From: an uncultured Lachnospiraceae bacterium
GTDB taxonomy: Bacteria; Bacillota; Clostridia; Lachnospirales; Lachnospiraceae
Assembly (NCBI GenBank): GCA_910586095.1
Contig: CAJUHQ010000079.1
Span: 8,274-16,700, forward strand
Reading direction: 5' to 3'
DNA: 8,427 bases
The translations under genes and the position numbers were made by a program. Shown piece by piece: positions 1-6,108 of this stretch. Below the pieces are notes generated by a model. That model was not told the origin of the DNA. It was given only the letters and a program-made list of their open reading frames with translations, and did not search any database. Position 1 is the stretch's first letter. Each line of letters begins with the position of its first letter.

Positions 1-271
1 GTTTGGCCTTGATTTTAGCTAAGGTCATACCGCACCCGATATCAACGCCCACTAGGCTAGGCAGCAAAGAAGAGCCAACAGTCATAGTTAGCCCAATAGT
101 ACCGACTTTTCCAGGATGCACATCTGGCATCACGCGGATTTTGCTATCAGTTGCGCTGACATGGTTACAAATCATCTGTAACTGCTTTCTAGCATATTCA
201 TCAATGGCATATTGCTCATTGTCAACTGTGTAGACAATGGCGTTTGTAGCACTTCCATATATAGTAATCAT
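1..271 (-). CDS. rtcB: RtcB-family RNA ligase, N-terminal part (runs off the left edge)
   Basis: The first 90 codons are present; the gene continues beyond position 1. RtcB enzymes join RNA ends bearing 2',3'-cyclic phosphate or 3'-phosphate to 5'-OH ends, using GTP and Mn2+, in RNA repair or tRNA splicing. The family is recognised from MPDVHPGKVGTIG (residues 48-60) and VGVDIGCGM (residues 74-82). Asp77 and Cys80 in the second motif match the metal-binding Asp and Cys of characterised RtcB proteins. The start is the ATG at 271-269, with GGAGGA (plus-strand 281-286) 9 nt upstream. The short N-terminus before the motif (47 residues) suggests the compact bacterial RtcB type of under 400 residues, but the length cannot be checked here. 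The catalytic His and the GMP-attachment His lie outside the window. It is divergent from the transporter at 568. No RtcA, RtcR or archease gene is visible in the window. Confidence 0.9.
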   Translation of the reverse strand, partial: MITIYGSATNAIVYTVDNEQYAIDEYARKQLQMICNHVSATDSKIRVMPDVHPGKVGTIGLTMTVGSSLLPSLVGVDIGCGMTLAKIKAK

Positions 272-297
272 AAAGGATATTCCTCCGTATTTTTATA

Positions 298-327
298 AAC
301 ATATGTTTGAGATCATTTTTGTGTCCA
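298..327 (-). promoter_or_regulatory. Candidate sigma-A promoter for the RtcB-family gene
   Basis: On the minus strand TGGACA (327-322, 5 of 6 to TTGACA) is followed after 18 bp by TATGTT (303-298, 4 of 6 to TATAAT). Transcription would start near 291, leaving a leader of about 20 nt that just contains the ribosome binding site at 281-286. This is only a consensus match by eye in AT-rich DNA. Confidence 0.35.
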
Positions 328-379
328 GACTGATGAAGGTTGCTGTATGAAGGGGGCATATAAAAATATTGTACTGTTT

Positions 380-408
380 TTGAGAATATAGATCAAGCAA
401 TTTAAAAA
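380..408 (+). promoter_or_regulatory. Candidate sigma-A promoter for the NSS transporter
   Basis: TTGAGA (380-385, 5 of 6) and TAAAAA (403-408, 4 of 6) are separated by 17 bp. They would give a leader of about 150 nt before the transporter start at 568. The region is AT-rich and other weak matches exist (for example TTGTGA 412-417 with TATAAG 432-437 at a poor 14-bp spacing), so this is the best of several weak choices. The rest of 272-567 holds no recognisable riboswitch or T-box. Confidence 0.28.
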
Positions 409-567
409 ATTTTGTGATACGTATGCTCTTTTATAAGGCTGAAAAAGATGTGTCGTTAGCAGAGTCAAAAGTAAAAACAGCATAGAAAAGAAAACGATAT
501 AGAAACAAAGTAGGTATGTACAGGAGGACAATATATAGAAAGGAAAGGGTTTTAGCCCTAAAAAGAG

Positions 568-1974
568 ATGAAAAAAGAAAAAAATAGGAACTCATTTTCG
601 GGTTCGCTCGGTTTTGTATTGACAGCAGCAGGAAGTGCAGTTGGCTTGGGAAATATTTGGCGTTTTCCTTATTTGGCGGCAAAAGATGGCGGTGGTTTGT
701 ACTTAGTAATTTATTTGGTACTAGCTTTGACATTTGGATTTACTTTGCTTACCACAGAGATTGCAATAGGAAGAAAGACCAAACAAAGTCCGTTGACGGC
801 ATACAGCAAGTTAAAATCAAATTGGGGATTTCTCGGTATTTTAGCGTGTCTGGTTCCTGTTATTATCCTGCCATATTACTGTGTGATAGGGGGATGGGTG
901 GTAAAATATTTTCTTGCATACTTGACAGGGGGAGGCAGTGCAGCAGCGACAGATGGTTATTTTACAGACTTCATTACAGGAGAATGGTCGCCGATAGTGC
1001 TCACAGCTATTTTTTTGCTGATGGTAGCTTTTATTGTATTTCGTGGGATCAATAAGGGAATTGAATCCTCCTCAAAAATACTGATGCCATTACTGTTATT
1101 GCTAGTTGTAGGAATCGCATTTTTTTCATTGACCATCCACTATGAGGATGATTCAGGAGTGACAAGAACAGGACTTCAAGGCTTTGCAATTTATGTGATT
1201 CCCGATTTGACTGGAATGACAGTCAAAGGTTTTTTTACAGTGCTATTGGATGCAATGGGACAGTTGTTTTTTAGTCTTAGTGTCGCGATGGGAATTATGA
1301 TTGCGTATGGTTCTTATGTTAAGGATGATGCCAATTTAGTGAAATCGATTAATCAGATTGAGTTGTTTGACACAGCAGTAGCTTTTTTGGCAGGCGTTAT
1401 GATTATTCCTGCTGTGTACACATTTATGGGAAGAGAAGGAATGGCGGCATCAGGACCCAGCCTTATGTTTGTATCTTTGCCAAAAGTCTTTGCGTCAATG
1501 GGAAGAATAGGCAATCTAGTGGGATGCTTGTTCTTTGCGATGGTGTTGTTTGCAGCGCTGACAAGTGCGGTGTCTGTTATGGAGGCAGTTGTGTCTAGCT
1601 TTATGGACAAGTTTCATATGACGCGTATACAGGCAGCCGCTACGGAAACAGGCATTGCTTTGGCTGGTGGAGTGGTAGTGTGTCTTGGATATAATAAATT
1701 GTACTTTGAGATAAAACTGCCAAATGGCGCTGTTGCACAGATCTTGGATATTATGGATTATATTAGCAATAACTTTCTCATGCCCCTTGTGGCCATTGGA
1801 ACGTGTCTGTTAATAGGTTGGGTGATAAAGCCTCCTGCCATTATTGAAGAAGTAGAAAAATCGGGCAGTAAATTTGGTAGAAAACGGTTGTATATTGTAA
1901 TGATTCGATATATCGCTCCTATACTTTTGGTAATTTTACTACTAAAATCATTGGGAATACTGACCATTATATAA
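568..1974 (+). CDS. Sodium-dependent transporter, NSS/SNF family (LeuT fold)
   Basis: A 468-residue inner-membrane symporter that by family should use the Na+ gradient to import an amino acid or related amine; the substrate cannot be read from sequence. The N-terminus is diagnostic: AGSAVGLGNIWRFPYLAAKD (21-40), then GGG (41-43), is the unwound TM1 that carries sodium- and substrate-binding backbone in LeuT. TEIAIGR (63-69) is the end of TM2. The unwound TM6 appears as DAMGQLFFSLSVAMGIMIAYGSY (228-250). The Thr-Ser of the LTS motif in TM8 (331-333) matches LeuT's Na2-site residues. About 11 membrane segments can be drawn, ending with TM11 near 443-466, as in many bacterial NSS proteins that lack TM12. 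Chloride dependence cannot be judged with confidence. The start at 568 is forced, because an in-frame TAA lies at 559-561. It has only a weak ribosome site (AAAAAGAG just upstream), while AGGAGG (522-527) is about 40 nt away. It appears monocistronic, with a hairpin terminator at 2093-2150. Confidence 0.95.
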   Translation: MKKEKNRNSFSGSLGFVLTAAGSAVGLGNIWRFPYLAAKDGGGLYLVIYLVLALTFGFTLLTTEIAIGRKTKQSPLTAYSKLKSNWGFLGILACLVPVIILPYYCVIGGWVVKYFLAYLTGGGSAAATDGYFTDFITGEWSPIVLTAIFLLMVAFIVFRGINKGIESSSKILMPLLLLLVVGIAFFSLTIHYEDDSGVTRTGLQGFAIYVIPDLTGMTVKGFFTVLLDAMGQLFFSLSVAMGIMIAYGSYVKDDANLVKSINQIELFDTAVAFLAGVMIIPAVYTFMGREGMAASGPSLMFVSLPKVFASMGRIGNLVGCLFFAMVLFAALTSAVSVMEAVVSSFMDKFHMTRIQAAATETGIALAGGVVVCLGYNKLYFEIKLPNGAVAQILDIMDYISNNFLMPLVAIGTCLLIGWVIKPPAIIEEVEKSGSKFGRKRLYIVMIRYIAPILLVILLLKSLGILTII

Positions 1975-2092
1975 TTTTGCATTTTCTATTGATATGTATA
2001 TAAGTAAGAAGGAACCTACTAGTACAATTGTATATATACATATAGTGATAATGTTCTTTATTGGGATTATGAATGACTTCAATGGTTGTGAT

Positions 2093-2150
2093 GTTGTGTG
2101 GATCAAAAAGACAGCATATTAGTTTATGCTGTTTTTTTGATCCACATGAC
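2093..2150. terminator. Long hairpin, probable bidirectional intrinsic terminator after the NSS transporter
   Basis: Positions 2098-2118 pair with 2125-2145 along 21 positions, with one G-U wobble and a 6-nt loop (TTAGTT). Pairing extends outward with a few wobbles to 2093 and 2150. The inner 8-bp stem ACAGCATA/TATGCTGT is flanked by an A tract on the left and seven Ts on the right, the layout of an intrinsic terminator for the rightward transporter transcript. Read on the other strand it also ends in a run of five Ts. The outer arms GTGGATC/GATCCAC lie beyond the T tract, which is more than a terminator needs. Confidence 0.8.
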
Positions 2151-2334
2151 TGTAAAGTAAACTAGTTACATCCATCATAAAGAAGTACTTGTCTTATTTT
2201 GAATTTTTTATCTAAAATAATTATAAATCATTCAAAGAAAAAGTACATTTTGTACATCTAATAAATGAAAGCATCAAAATAAGAGACTCGAGACTCTTTA
2301 GATCAACACAAAAATAAAACAAACAATCACAATA

Positions 2335-2363
2335 TTTCAACTGAAGATTTGGTGAGATATAAA
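2335..2363 (+). promoter_or_regulatory. Candidate promoter of the sigma factor/DUF4179 operon
   Basis: TATAAA (2358-2363) is a good -10. It is preceded at 17 bp by TTTCAA (2335-2340), a poor -35 (3 of 6). Transcription would begin near 2370, just ahead of the ribosome site AAAGGAG (2378-2384). The upstream pair TTGTCT/TAAAAT (2189-2218) is an equally plausible alternative with a leader of about 170 nt. Confidence 0.3.
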
Positions 2364-2396
2364 TGCTTCAGATTTTGAAAGGAGTATAGTTAAAAA

Positions 2397-2891
2397 ATGG
2401 ATGTTTTAGTTTATCAGGCAAAAAGGCATGATAAGGAGGCATTTGGAAAACTGATTAGAATACATACAGCTTCTATGTATAAGGTGGCAAAAGCGATTCT
2501 CAAAAATGATGAGGATGTGGCTGATGCAATACAAGAAACCATCCTTGCATGCTGGGAAAAAATAAACACACTCAAGAAAAATAATTATTTTAAAACGTGG
2601 TTGATACGAATTTTAATCAATAATTGCAATGCCCTATATCGGCAGAGGAGTCGAATGGTTTTGGATGAGATCGTATCAGAAACGGCAGAGCAGGAGAAGC
2701 AATATGCAGCGATTGAATGGCAGGAATTTTTGAGATGTCTTGATGAAAAATATCGCATTGTCACAGTCTTGTACTATGTTGAGGGATTTAAAATTAGAGA
2801 GATTGCAGAGATCCTAGAATTGAATGAAAATACAGTAAGTACAAGACTTGCTAAAGCGCGAACACTCATGGAACAGCAGTATAATCAATAG
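2397..2891 (+). CDS. ECF-type RNA polymerase sigma factor (sigma-70 family)
   Basis: A 164-residue protein with only regions 2 and 4, the hallmark of ECF (group 4) sigma factors, which direct RNA polymerase to a small set of stress or envelope promoters. Region 2 spans about residues 8-82. It includes DEDVADAIQETILACWEKI (38-56), the region 2.2 core-binding helix, and FKTWLIRILINNC (65-77), the -10-melting segment. A short linker (about 85-105) leads to region 4 (about 107-160). That region has a helix-turn-helix, FKIREIAEILELNENTVSTR (131-150), followed by LAKAR (151-155), for -35 recognition. The start has AAAGGAG (2378-2384) 12 nt upstream, a slightly long spacing. The DUF4179-type gene follows after 18 nt and is almost certainly co-transcribed, so the pair is probably sigma/anti-sigma. 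Its regulon cannot be inferred here, and no obvious self-recognised promoter precedes it. Confidence 0.93.
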   Translation: MDVLVYQAKRHDKEAFGKLIRIHTASMYKVAKAILKNDEDVADAIQETILACWEKINTLKKNNYFKTWLIRILINNCNALYRQRSRMVLDEIVSETAEQEKQYAAIEWQEFLRCLDEKYRIVTVLYYVEGFKIREIAEILELNENTVSTRLAKARTLMEQQYNQ

Positions 2892-2909
2892 AAAGAGAGG
2901 ATAAGGAGT

Positions 2910-4148
2910 ATGAGTTATTTTGAACATATAATACATAAACTGCAACAGGATCAGCATATACCCAAACAAGTGTTGGAAAAACGCGACGAGATATTAGCGA
3001 ATTTGCCAGATGATAACCAATCTGGTATAAAACGAAAAGGACATAAAGGGATAGCAGTTGCAGCAGCAGTTCTTCTTGGTATAAGTATATTTTTTTGTGG
3101 ATCGAATCCTGCAATTGCAGCAAAGATTCCATTTATTGGAAAAATATTTGAAAAGGTGGAAGAGGATGTTCCATTTGCTGGCGATTACAGTAAAAAAGCA
3201 GAGTCGCTCACAGTGGAAGAGGTTGGGGATTTGGACAGCTCTAGTACTAAAAAAGATGAATGGTCTGTAACCGATGCAGGTATCACAATTACAGCAACAG
3301 AAATTTATTGTGATGGTTTGTCTATTTTTCTGAGTGCACAAGTTCGCGTGGATCAAGGAGGCCTGCAAGCTATTCCATCGTATCATGTTATTGGAAAAGA
3401 TACAGAGTCAGCAATGCTTTATGTAGATGGCAATTGGAGTGTAGTTCACGAAGGCGATCAACAAACGTTGAATCAAGTGAGGTTGGAAGGGAAGGTTCTC
3501 GATGATTGTACATTTATTGGCATGATGAAGCTAGATATGACAGAAAAAGATATGGAACAGGGAACGTTATATTTGCAAATGTCTACTATAGGATGGGACG
3601 ATATGACAACTGAGAGTACACAAGATATTTCGGCGTCACATCAGATAAATGGACAGTGGAGTTTTGCTATACCATTTCATGTGGACACAGAGGCAACAAA
3701 GGAATTTGAAGTAAAACAGGAAAAAGATGGCTTTGCTATTCAAAATGTTTTTGTCTCTCCATATCAAGTAGTTACTTATATAGAGACACCAACAACCATC
3801 ATTGAAAAGACAATTACTAGAACAGATTATGAGAAAAAATTAGGATTGCAAGAAGGAGAAGAAGCCCCAGATATGAGTTATGAGCAATTTGTCGATGCAT
3901 ATGGTACATCTAAGAAAGTGACTCCTTGTGAAACAGTAATCTGCAATCAAGATGGGGAGATATTGCCTGCGCAGGAGATGTCAACTACTGCGGGCACGAC
4001 TGTCTTTGCTGTCAATGGAAAAGAGATTACAACACTTCATGTCTACTTATTTATTGACAGTGATGAGAAGAGTGACTATCAAGGAATAATTGATATGGAG
4101 GATGCAAAGAATAGAGCGATCGTTTCGGCAGAGATTTTGATAGAGTGA
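2910..4148 (+). CDS. Membrane-anchored DUF4179-type protein, probable anti-sigma factor
   Basis: A 412-residue bitopic membrane protein. Residues 1-46 form a charged, presumably cytoplasmic segment (with a helix near 17-33, HIPKQVLEKRDEILANL) that could hold the sigma factor. One membrane helix lies at about 47-63, after KRKGHK. The remaining roughly 345 residues would face outward. The segment SNPAIAAKIPFIGKIF (65-80) just after the membrane resembles DUF4179 proteins, which are commonly encoded beside ECF sigma factors in Clostridia. A second, beta-rich region follows from about 245 (GQWSFAIPFHVD onward), resembling the DUF5643 part of such proteins; this is a recognition by eye. There is no zinc-finger (ZAS) HxxxCxxC motif, so any sigma binding would differ from the classical ZAS class. 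The Cys at 63 is not in a proper lipobox. The start ATG has GAGAGG (2895-2900) at good spacing. Anti-sigma activity is inferred from operon and topology. Confidence 0.8.
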   Translation: MSYFEHIIHKLQQDQHIPKQVLEKRDEILANLPDDNQSGIKRKGHKGIAVAAAVLLGISIFFCGSNPAIAAKIPFIGKIFEKVEEDVPFAGDYSKKAESLTVEEVGDLDSSSTKKDEWSVTDAGITITATEIYCDGLSIFLSAQVRVDQGGLQAIPSYHVIGKDTESAMLYVDGNWSVVHEGDQQTLNQVRLEGKVLDDCTFIGMMKLDMTEKDMEQGTLYLQMSTIGWDDMTTESTQDISASHQINGQWSFAIPFHVDTEATKEFEVKQEKDGFAIQNVFVSPYQVVTYIETPTTIIEKTITRTDYEKKLGLQEGEEAPDMSYEQFVDAYGTSKKVTPCETVICNQDGEILPAQEMSTTAGTTVFAVNGKEITTLHVYLFIDSDEKSDYQGIIDMEDAKNRAIVSAEILIE

Positions 4149-4150
4149 TA

Positions 4151-4208
4151 TTTTTTGCTGCACACAGGCACCTAGTTTTGATGGGGCTGTGTGCAGCAGG
4201 AGGAAAAA
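4151..4208. repeat. Inverted repeat between convergent genes (possible atypical terminator)
   Basis: GCTGCACACAG (4157-4167) and CTGTGTGCAGC (4187-4197) form a perfect 11-bp stem with a 19-nt loop, in the 75-bp gap between the DUF4179-type gene and the MATE gene, which converge. The T run (4151-4156) lies before the left arm and an A run (4204-4208) after the right arm. Neither strand therefore has the T tract following the stem that an intrinsic terminator needs. The two runs could pair with each other across an unpaired AGGAGG (4198-4203). Placement favours a role at transcript ends for both operons; the mechanism is unclear. Confidence 0.5.
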
Positions 4209-4223
4209 TAGTTATTGTTGGGC

Positions 4224-5555
4224 TTAATTATAGTGATATCGGATTTTGTTTTTGACAAAAAAGTAAATCGTCATGAGTAGTGTCATCAACTCTGCGGCAA
4301 CCACGGCAAGCCAAATACCATTTAAATCAAATAACAATGGCATGACCATAACAGCGACAATTTGAAAGAGCAACGTTCTCAAAAATGAGATTAGTGCAGA
4401 GATTAGACCATTTCCCAATGCTGTGAAAAAGGCAGAACCAAAAATATTGAATCCCATAACCAAAAAAGATAGAGAATACAGGCAAAAACCATGTGTTGTG
4501 AGCGTTGCGAGCGCGTCGTCATATCCCACAAAGATTTGTACAAGGGGACCTGACAGGGCAATAGCTGACAAGGTTAAAAATCCATCAGAAAGTGCAATTA
4601 GAAAAAGACTTTTTTGATAGAGTCCTTTGAGTTCGCCATAGTTGCCAGCGCCATAGTGATAGCTAATGACAGGTGCACTTCCAATAGAATACCCAATAAA
4701 GATTGCGGCAAAAATAAAATTCACATACATAATTACGCCGTAAGCTGCAATACCATCTTCTCCAATATAATGCATAAGTTGAAAGTTATACAAAATATTG
4801 ATGAGTGACATGGAGACATTGGTCATAAGTTCAGAGGAACCATTGATGCATGTTTTTAACAGAATCGCTTTGTTTAGTTTGGTTTTGCACAATCGTAGTT
4901 TGCTAGTGTTTGGCATTAAAAAGTAGAAAAGGGGTATGATTCCGCCAACAATCTGACTGATAGCAGTAGCCAAAGCGGCACCAACAATTCCCCAATCAAA
5001 CAGAGCAATAAATACAAAATCTAAAAACATATTTGTGAGGCCAGCAAGTACAGTGATAGCAAGCCCAAGCTGCGGTTTCTCGGCGGTGACAAAAAAGCTT
5101 TGAAAGACATTTTGCATCATAAATGGAATCAGAGTAACAAGAATAATCCTCCCATAAAGAACGCAATACTCTAACATTGCACCCTGTGCACCAAAAGCCA
5201 TAGCTACAGGGCGCAGTAAGAGTAGTCCTACTATTGTCAGCAAAAGACCACAGCCAATCACAGCATAGAGAATCATAGAAAAATACTCGTTTGCTTTTTG
5301 CGGTTTTCCTTCTCCTAGAGTTTGGGCAATAATAGCGCTCCCACCAGTACCAAACATAAAACCAAGAGAACCTAAGAGTATTAAAAAGGGCATGATTAGG
5401 TTGACTGCTGCAAAAGGAGTTTTTCCGGCAAAGTTTGAGACAAATAAGCCATCGACAACGCCATAGATAGAAGTAAAGATCATCATAATAATAGAAGGCA
5501 ATACAAAACGTATCAGCCTCTTATATGTAAAATGGTCAGATAATTGAATGGTCAT
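4224..5555 (-). CDS. MATE-family multidrug/cation efflux transporter (MepA-like)
   Basis: A 443-residue integral membrane antiporter with the 12-helix, two-lobe layout of MATE pumps, which export drugs or other organic cations using a Na+ or H+ gradient. Recognisable parts include LPSIIMMIFTSIYGVVDGLF (19-38) in TM1, GTGGSAIIAQTLGEG (69-83) in TM2-loop, EKPQLGLAITVLAGLTNMFLD (159-179), and the C-terminal RTLLFQIVAVMVMPLLF (393-409) with GIWLAVVAAE (413-422). The length matches the family (about 440-460). I place the start at ATG 5555-5553, with ribosome site AAAGGA (5567-5572) inside the last codons of the marR gene. A frame-extended TTG at 5579 would add eight residues but has no ribosome site of its own. 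The gene lies 7 nt after marR, so the two are co-transcribed, and the MarR protein is its likely repressor. The drug substrate is unknown. Confidence 0.94.
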   Translation of the reverse strand: MTIQLSDHFTYKRLIRFVLPSIIMMIFTSIYGVVDGLFVSNFAGKTPFAAVNLIMPFLILLGSLGFMFGTGGSAIIAQTLGEGKPQKANEYFSMILYAVIGCGLLLTIVGLLLLRPVAMAFGAQGAMLEYCVLYGRIILVTLIPFMMQNVFQSFFVTAEKPQLGLAITVLAGLTNMFLDFVFIALFDWGIVGAALATAISQIVGGIIPLFYFLMPNTSKLRLCKTKLNKAILLKTCINGSSELMTNVSMSLINILYNFQLMHYIGEDGIAAYGVIMYVNFIFAAIFIGYSIGSAPVISYHYGAGNYGELKGLYQKSLFLIALSDGFLTLSAIALSGPLVQIFVGYDDALATLTTHGFCLYSLSFLVMGFNIFGSAFFTALGNGLISALISFLRTLLFQIVAVMVMPLLFDLNGIWLAVVAAELMTLLMTIYFFVKNKIRYHYN

Positions 5556-5562
5556 GGTTAGA

Positions 5563-6012
5563 TTAATCCTTTCCGTCAAGATTTTTGGTGAGTGTTCGCA
5601 GATAAGTTAAATAGGTTTCAGTCAAAAAAAGCAAGGATGTCCGTTGTTCGGGGGCCATCTGTTTGAACGCTTGGTTTTCCATTGCTATAATAGGCGTAAT
5701 TTTTTCATCCACATAATGTCGTCCCTTCTCAGTTAAAAAGATTTGCATTTCACGTCCTTTTCCAGGTTTCATATATAGGATTTCTTCTTGTTCTAGTTTT
5801 CGTATAGAGGAGTGAATCGTTTGCTTGCTAGAGAAGGAATATGCACAGATATCCTTCTGACAACACCCATCACCAAGAGCCGCAATGGAATATAAAATAT
5901 CAAATGTACTGGCTGACATTTTGGACTGTACACAAATAGATCGGTACAAATCAGAAAATGCCTTAGTTAATCGATTAAATTCATTGACTTCATTTCCAAT
6001 AATAGAACGCAT
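5563..6012 (-). CDS. MarR-family transcriptional regulator of the MATE pump operon
   Basis: A 149-residue winged-helix repressor, of typical MarR length. N-terminal helices (about 5-45) lead to the DNA-binding part. CQKDICAYSFSSKQTIHSSI (51-70) contains the recognition helix, RKLEQEEILY (71-80) follows it, and GKGREMQIFLTEKG (84-97) is the wing. A C-terminal dimerisation helix covers about 104-143. I choose ATG 6012-6010 because AAGGAGG (6019-6025) sits 6 nt upstream; the in-frame ATG at 6045 has no ribosome site and would swallow this one. The gene heads an operon with the MATE pump, the same order as mepR-mepA. A palindrome over its probable transcription start (6087-6106) suggests autorepression, relieved when a ligand binds. 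Four cysteines (27, 50, 51, 56) cluster around the DNA-binding domain; thiol sensing is possible but speculative. Confidence 0.92.
   Translation of the reverse strand: MRSIIGNEVNEFNRLTKAFSDLYRSICVQSKMSASTFDILYSIAALGDGCCQKDICAYSFSSKQTIHSSIRKLEQEEILYMKPGKGREMQIFLTEKGRHYVDEKITPIIAMENQAFKQMAPEQRTSLLFLTETYLTYLRTLTKNLDGKD
5567..5572 (-). promoter_or_regulatory. Ribosome binding site of the MATE gene
   Basis: AAAGGA on the minus strand overlaps the last sense codons (Lys-Asp) of the marR gene and lies 11 nt before ATG 5555. It lies downstream of the alternative TTG (5579), so it can only serve the ATG. It also makes translation of the pump likely to be coupled to that of the regulator. Confidence 0.7.
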
Positions 6013-6018
6013 ACACAT

Positions 6019-6025
6019 CCTCCTT
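6019..6025 (-). promoter_or_regulatory. Ribosome binding site that fixes the marR start at 6012
   Basis: AAGGAGG on the minus strand is a full match to the anti-Shine-Dalgarno sequence. It is 6 nt from ATG 6012 and directly abuts ATG 6018, which is therefore too close to be used. It lies inside the frame if translation began at 6045, which argues against that start. Confidence 0.85.
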
Positions 6026-6086
6026 ATTTGATGACAAATATTCATTGTCTCTGATTAAAAAACATAGAGATTAAAGTCGGGCACTA

Positions 6087-6106
6087 CAAGTACGATTTCG
6101 TACTTG
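6087..6106. promoter_or_regulatory. Probable MarR operator (perfect 9+2+9 palindrome)
   Basis: CAAGTACGA-TT-TCGTACTTG is a perfect 9-bp inverted repeat with a 2-bp centre. It lies immediately downstream of the -10 of the marR-MATE promoter, covering the expected start of transcription. Its total length (20 bp) and perfect symmetry suit a MarR dimer. Binding here would block polymerase and give autoregulation. The assignment to this MarR protein is inferred from position. Confidence 0.75.
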
Positions 6107-6108
6107 AT

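Larger units (their letters stand above)
1975..2396. other. Gene-free stretch between the transporter and the sigma-factor operon
   Basis: No credible reading frame of useful length is seen on either strand. From left to right it holds: an AT-rich 11-bp inverted repeat (1992-2002 with 2033-2043); the long hairpin terminator (2093-2150); two possible sigma-A-like promoter matches (TTGTCT 2189-2194 with TAAAAT 2213-2218 at 18 bp, and the one at 2335-2363); a small palindrome GTACA-TTT-TGTAC (2243-2255); a tandem 7-mer GAGACTC (2283-2289, 2290-2296); and a 6-bp inverted repeat CTGAAG/CTTCAG (2341-2346, 2366-2371) around the candidate -10. I see no CGT-containing -10 paired with an AAC-type -35, which is the usual ECF autoregulatory signature. 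Confidence 0.7.

Noticed and set aside
3..233. Open frame on the plus strand at the left edge
   Set aside because: It lies opposite the RtcB-family gene, whose minus-strand frame carries the clear family motifs. The plus-strand translation shows no recognisable domain.
313..733. Two overlapping minus-strand frames over the promoter region and start of the NSS transporter
   Set aside because: They are low-complexity frames without ribosome sites, partly opposite the transporter, with no recognisable protein features.
1992..2043. Inverted repeat ATATGTATATA/TATATACATAT as a terminator
   Set aside because: It is pure A/T apart from one G-C pair, has a 30-nt loop and no T tract. Such repeats arise easily in AT-rich DNA, and a far better terminator follows at 2093-2150.
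2243..2255. GTACA-TTT-TGTAC palindrome as a second MarR operator
   Set aside because: It shares AAGTAC with the operator at 6087-6106, but the half-site spacing differs (13 versus 14 bp between outer GTAC ends) and the inner CGA/TCG bases are missing.
2283..2296. Tandem GAGACTC 7-mer as a regulator site for the sigma operon
   Set aside because: It is only two short copies, not symmetrical, and not placed at a convincing distance from either candidate promoter.
4198..4240. AGGAGG at 4198-4203 as the ribosome site of a small gene
   Set aside because: No ATG or GTG lies at suitable spacing. A TTG-started frame is short, antisense to the MATE gene and featureless.
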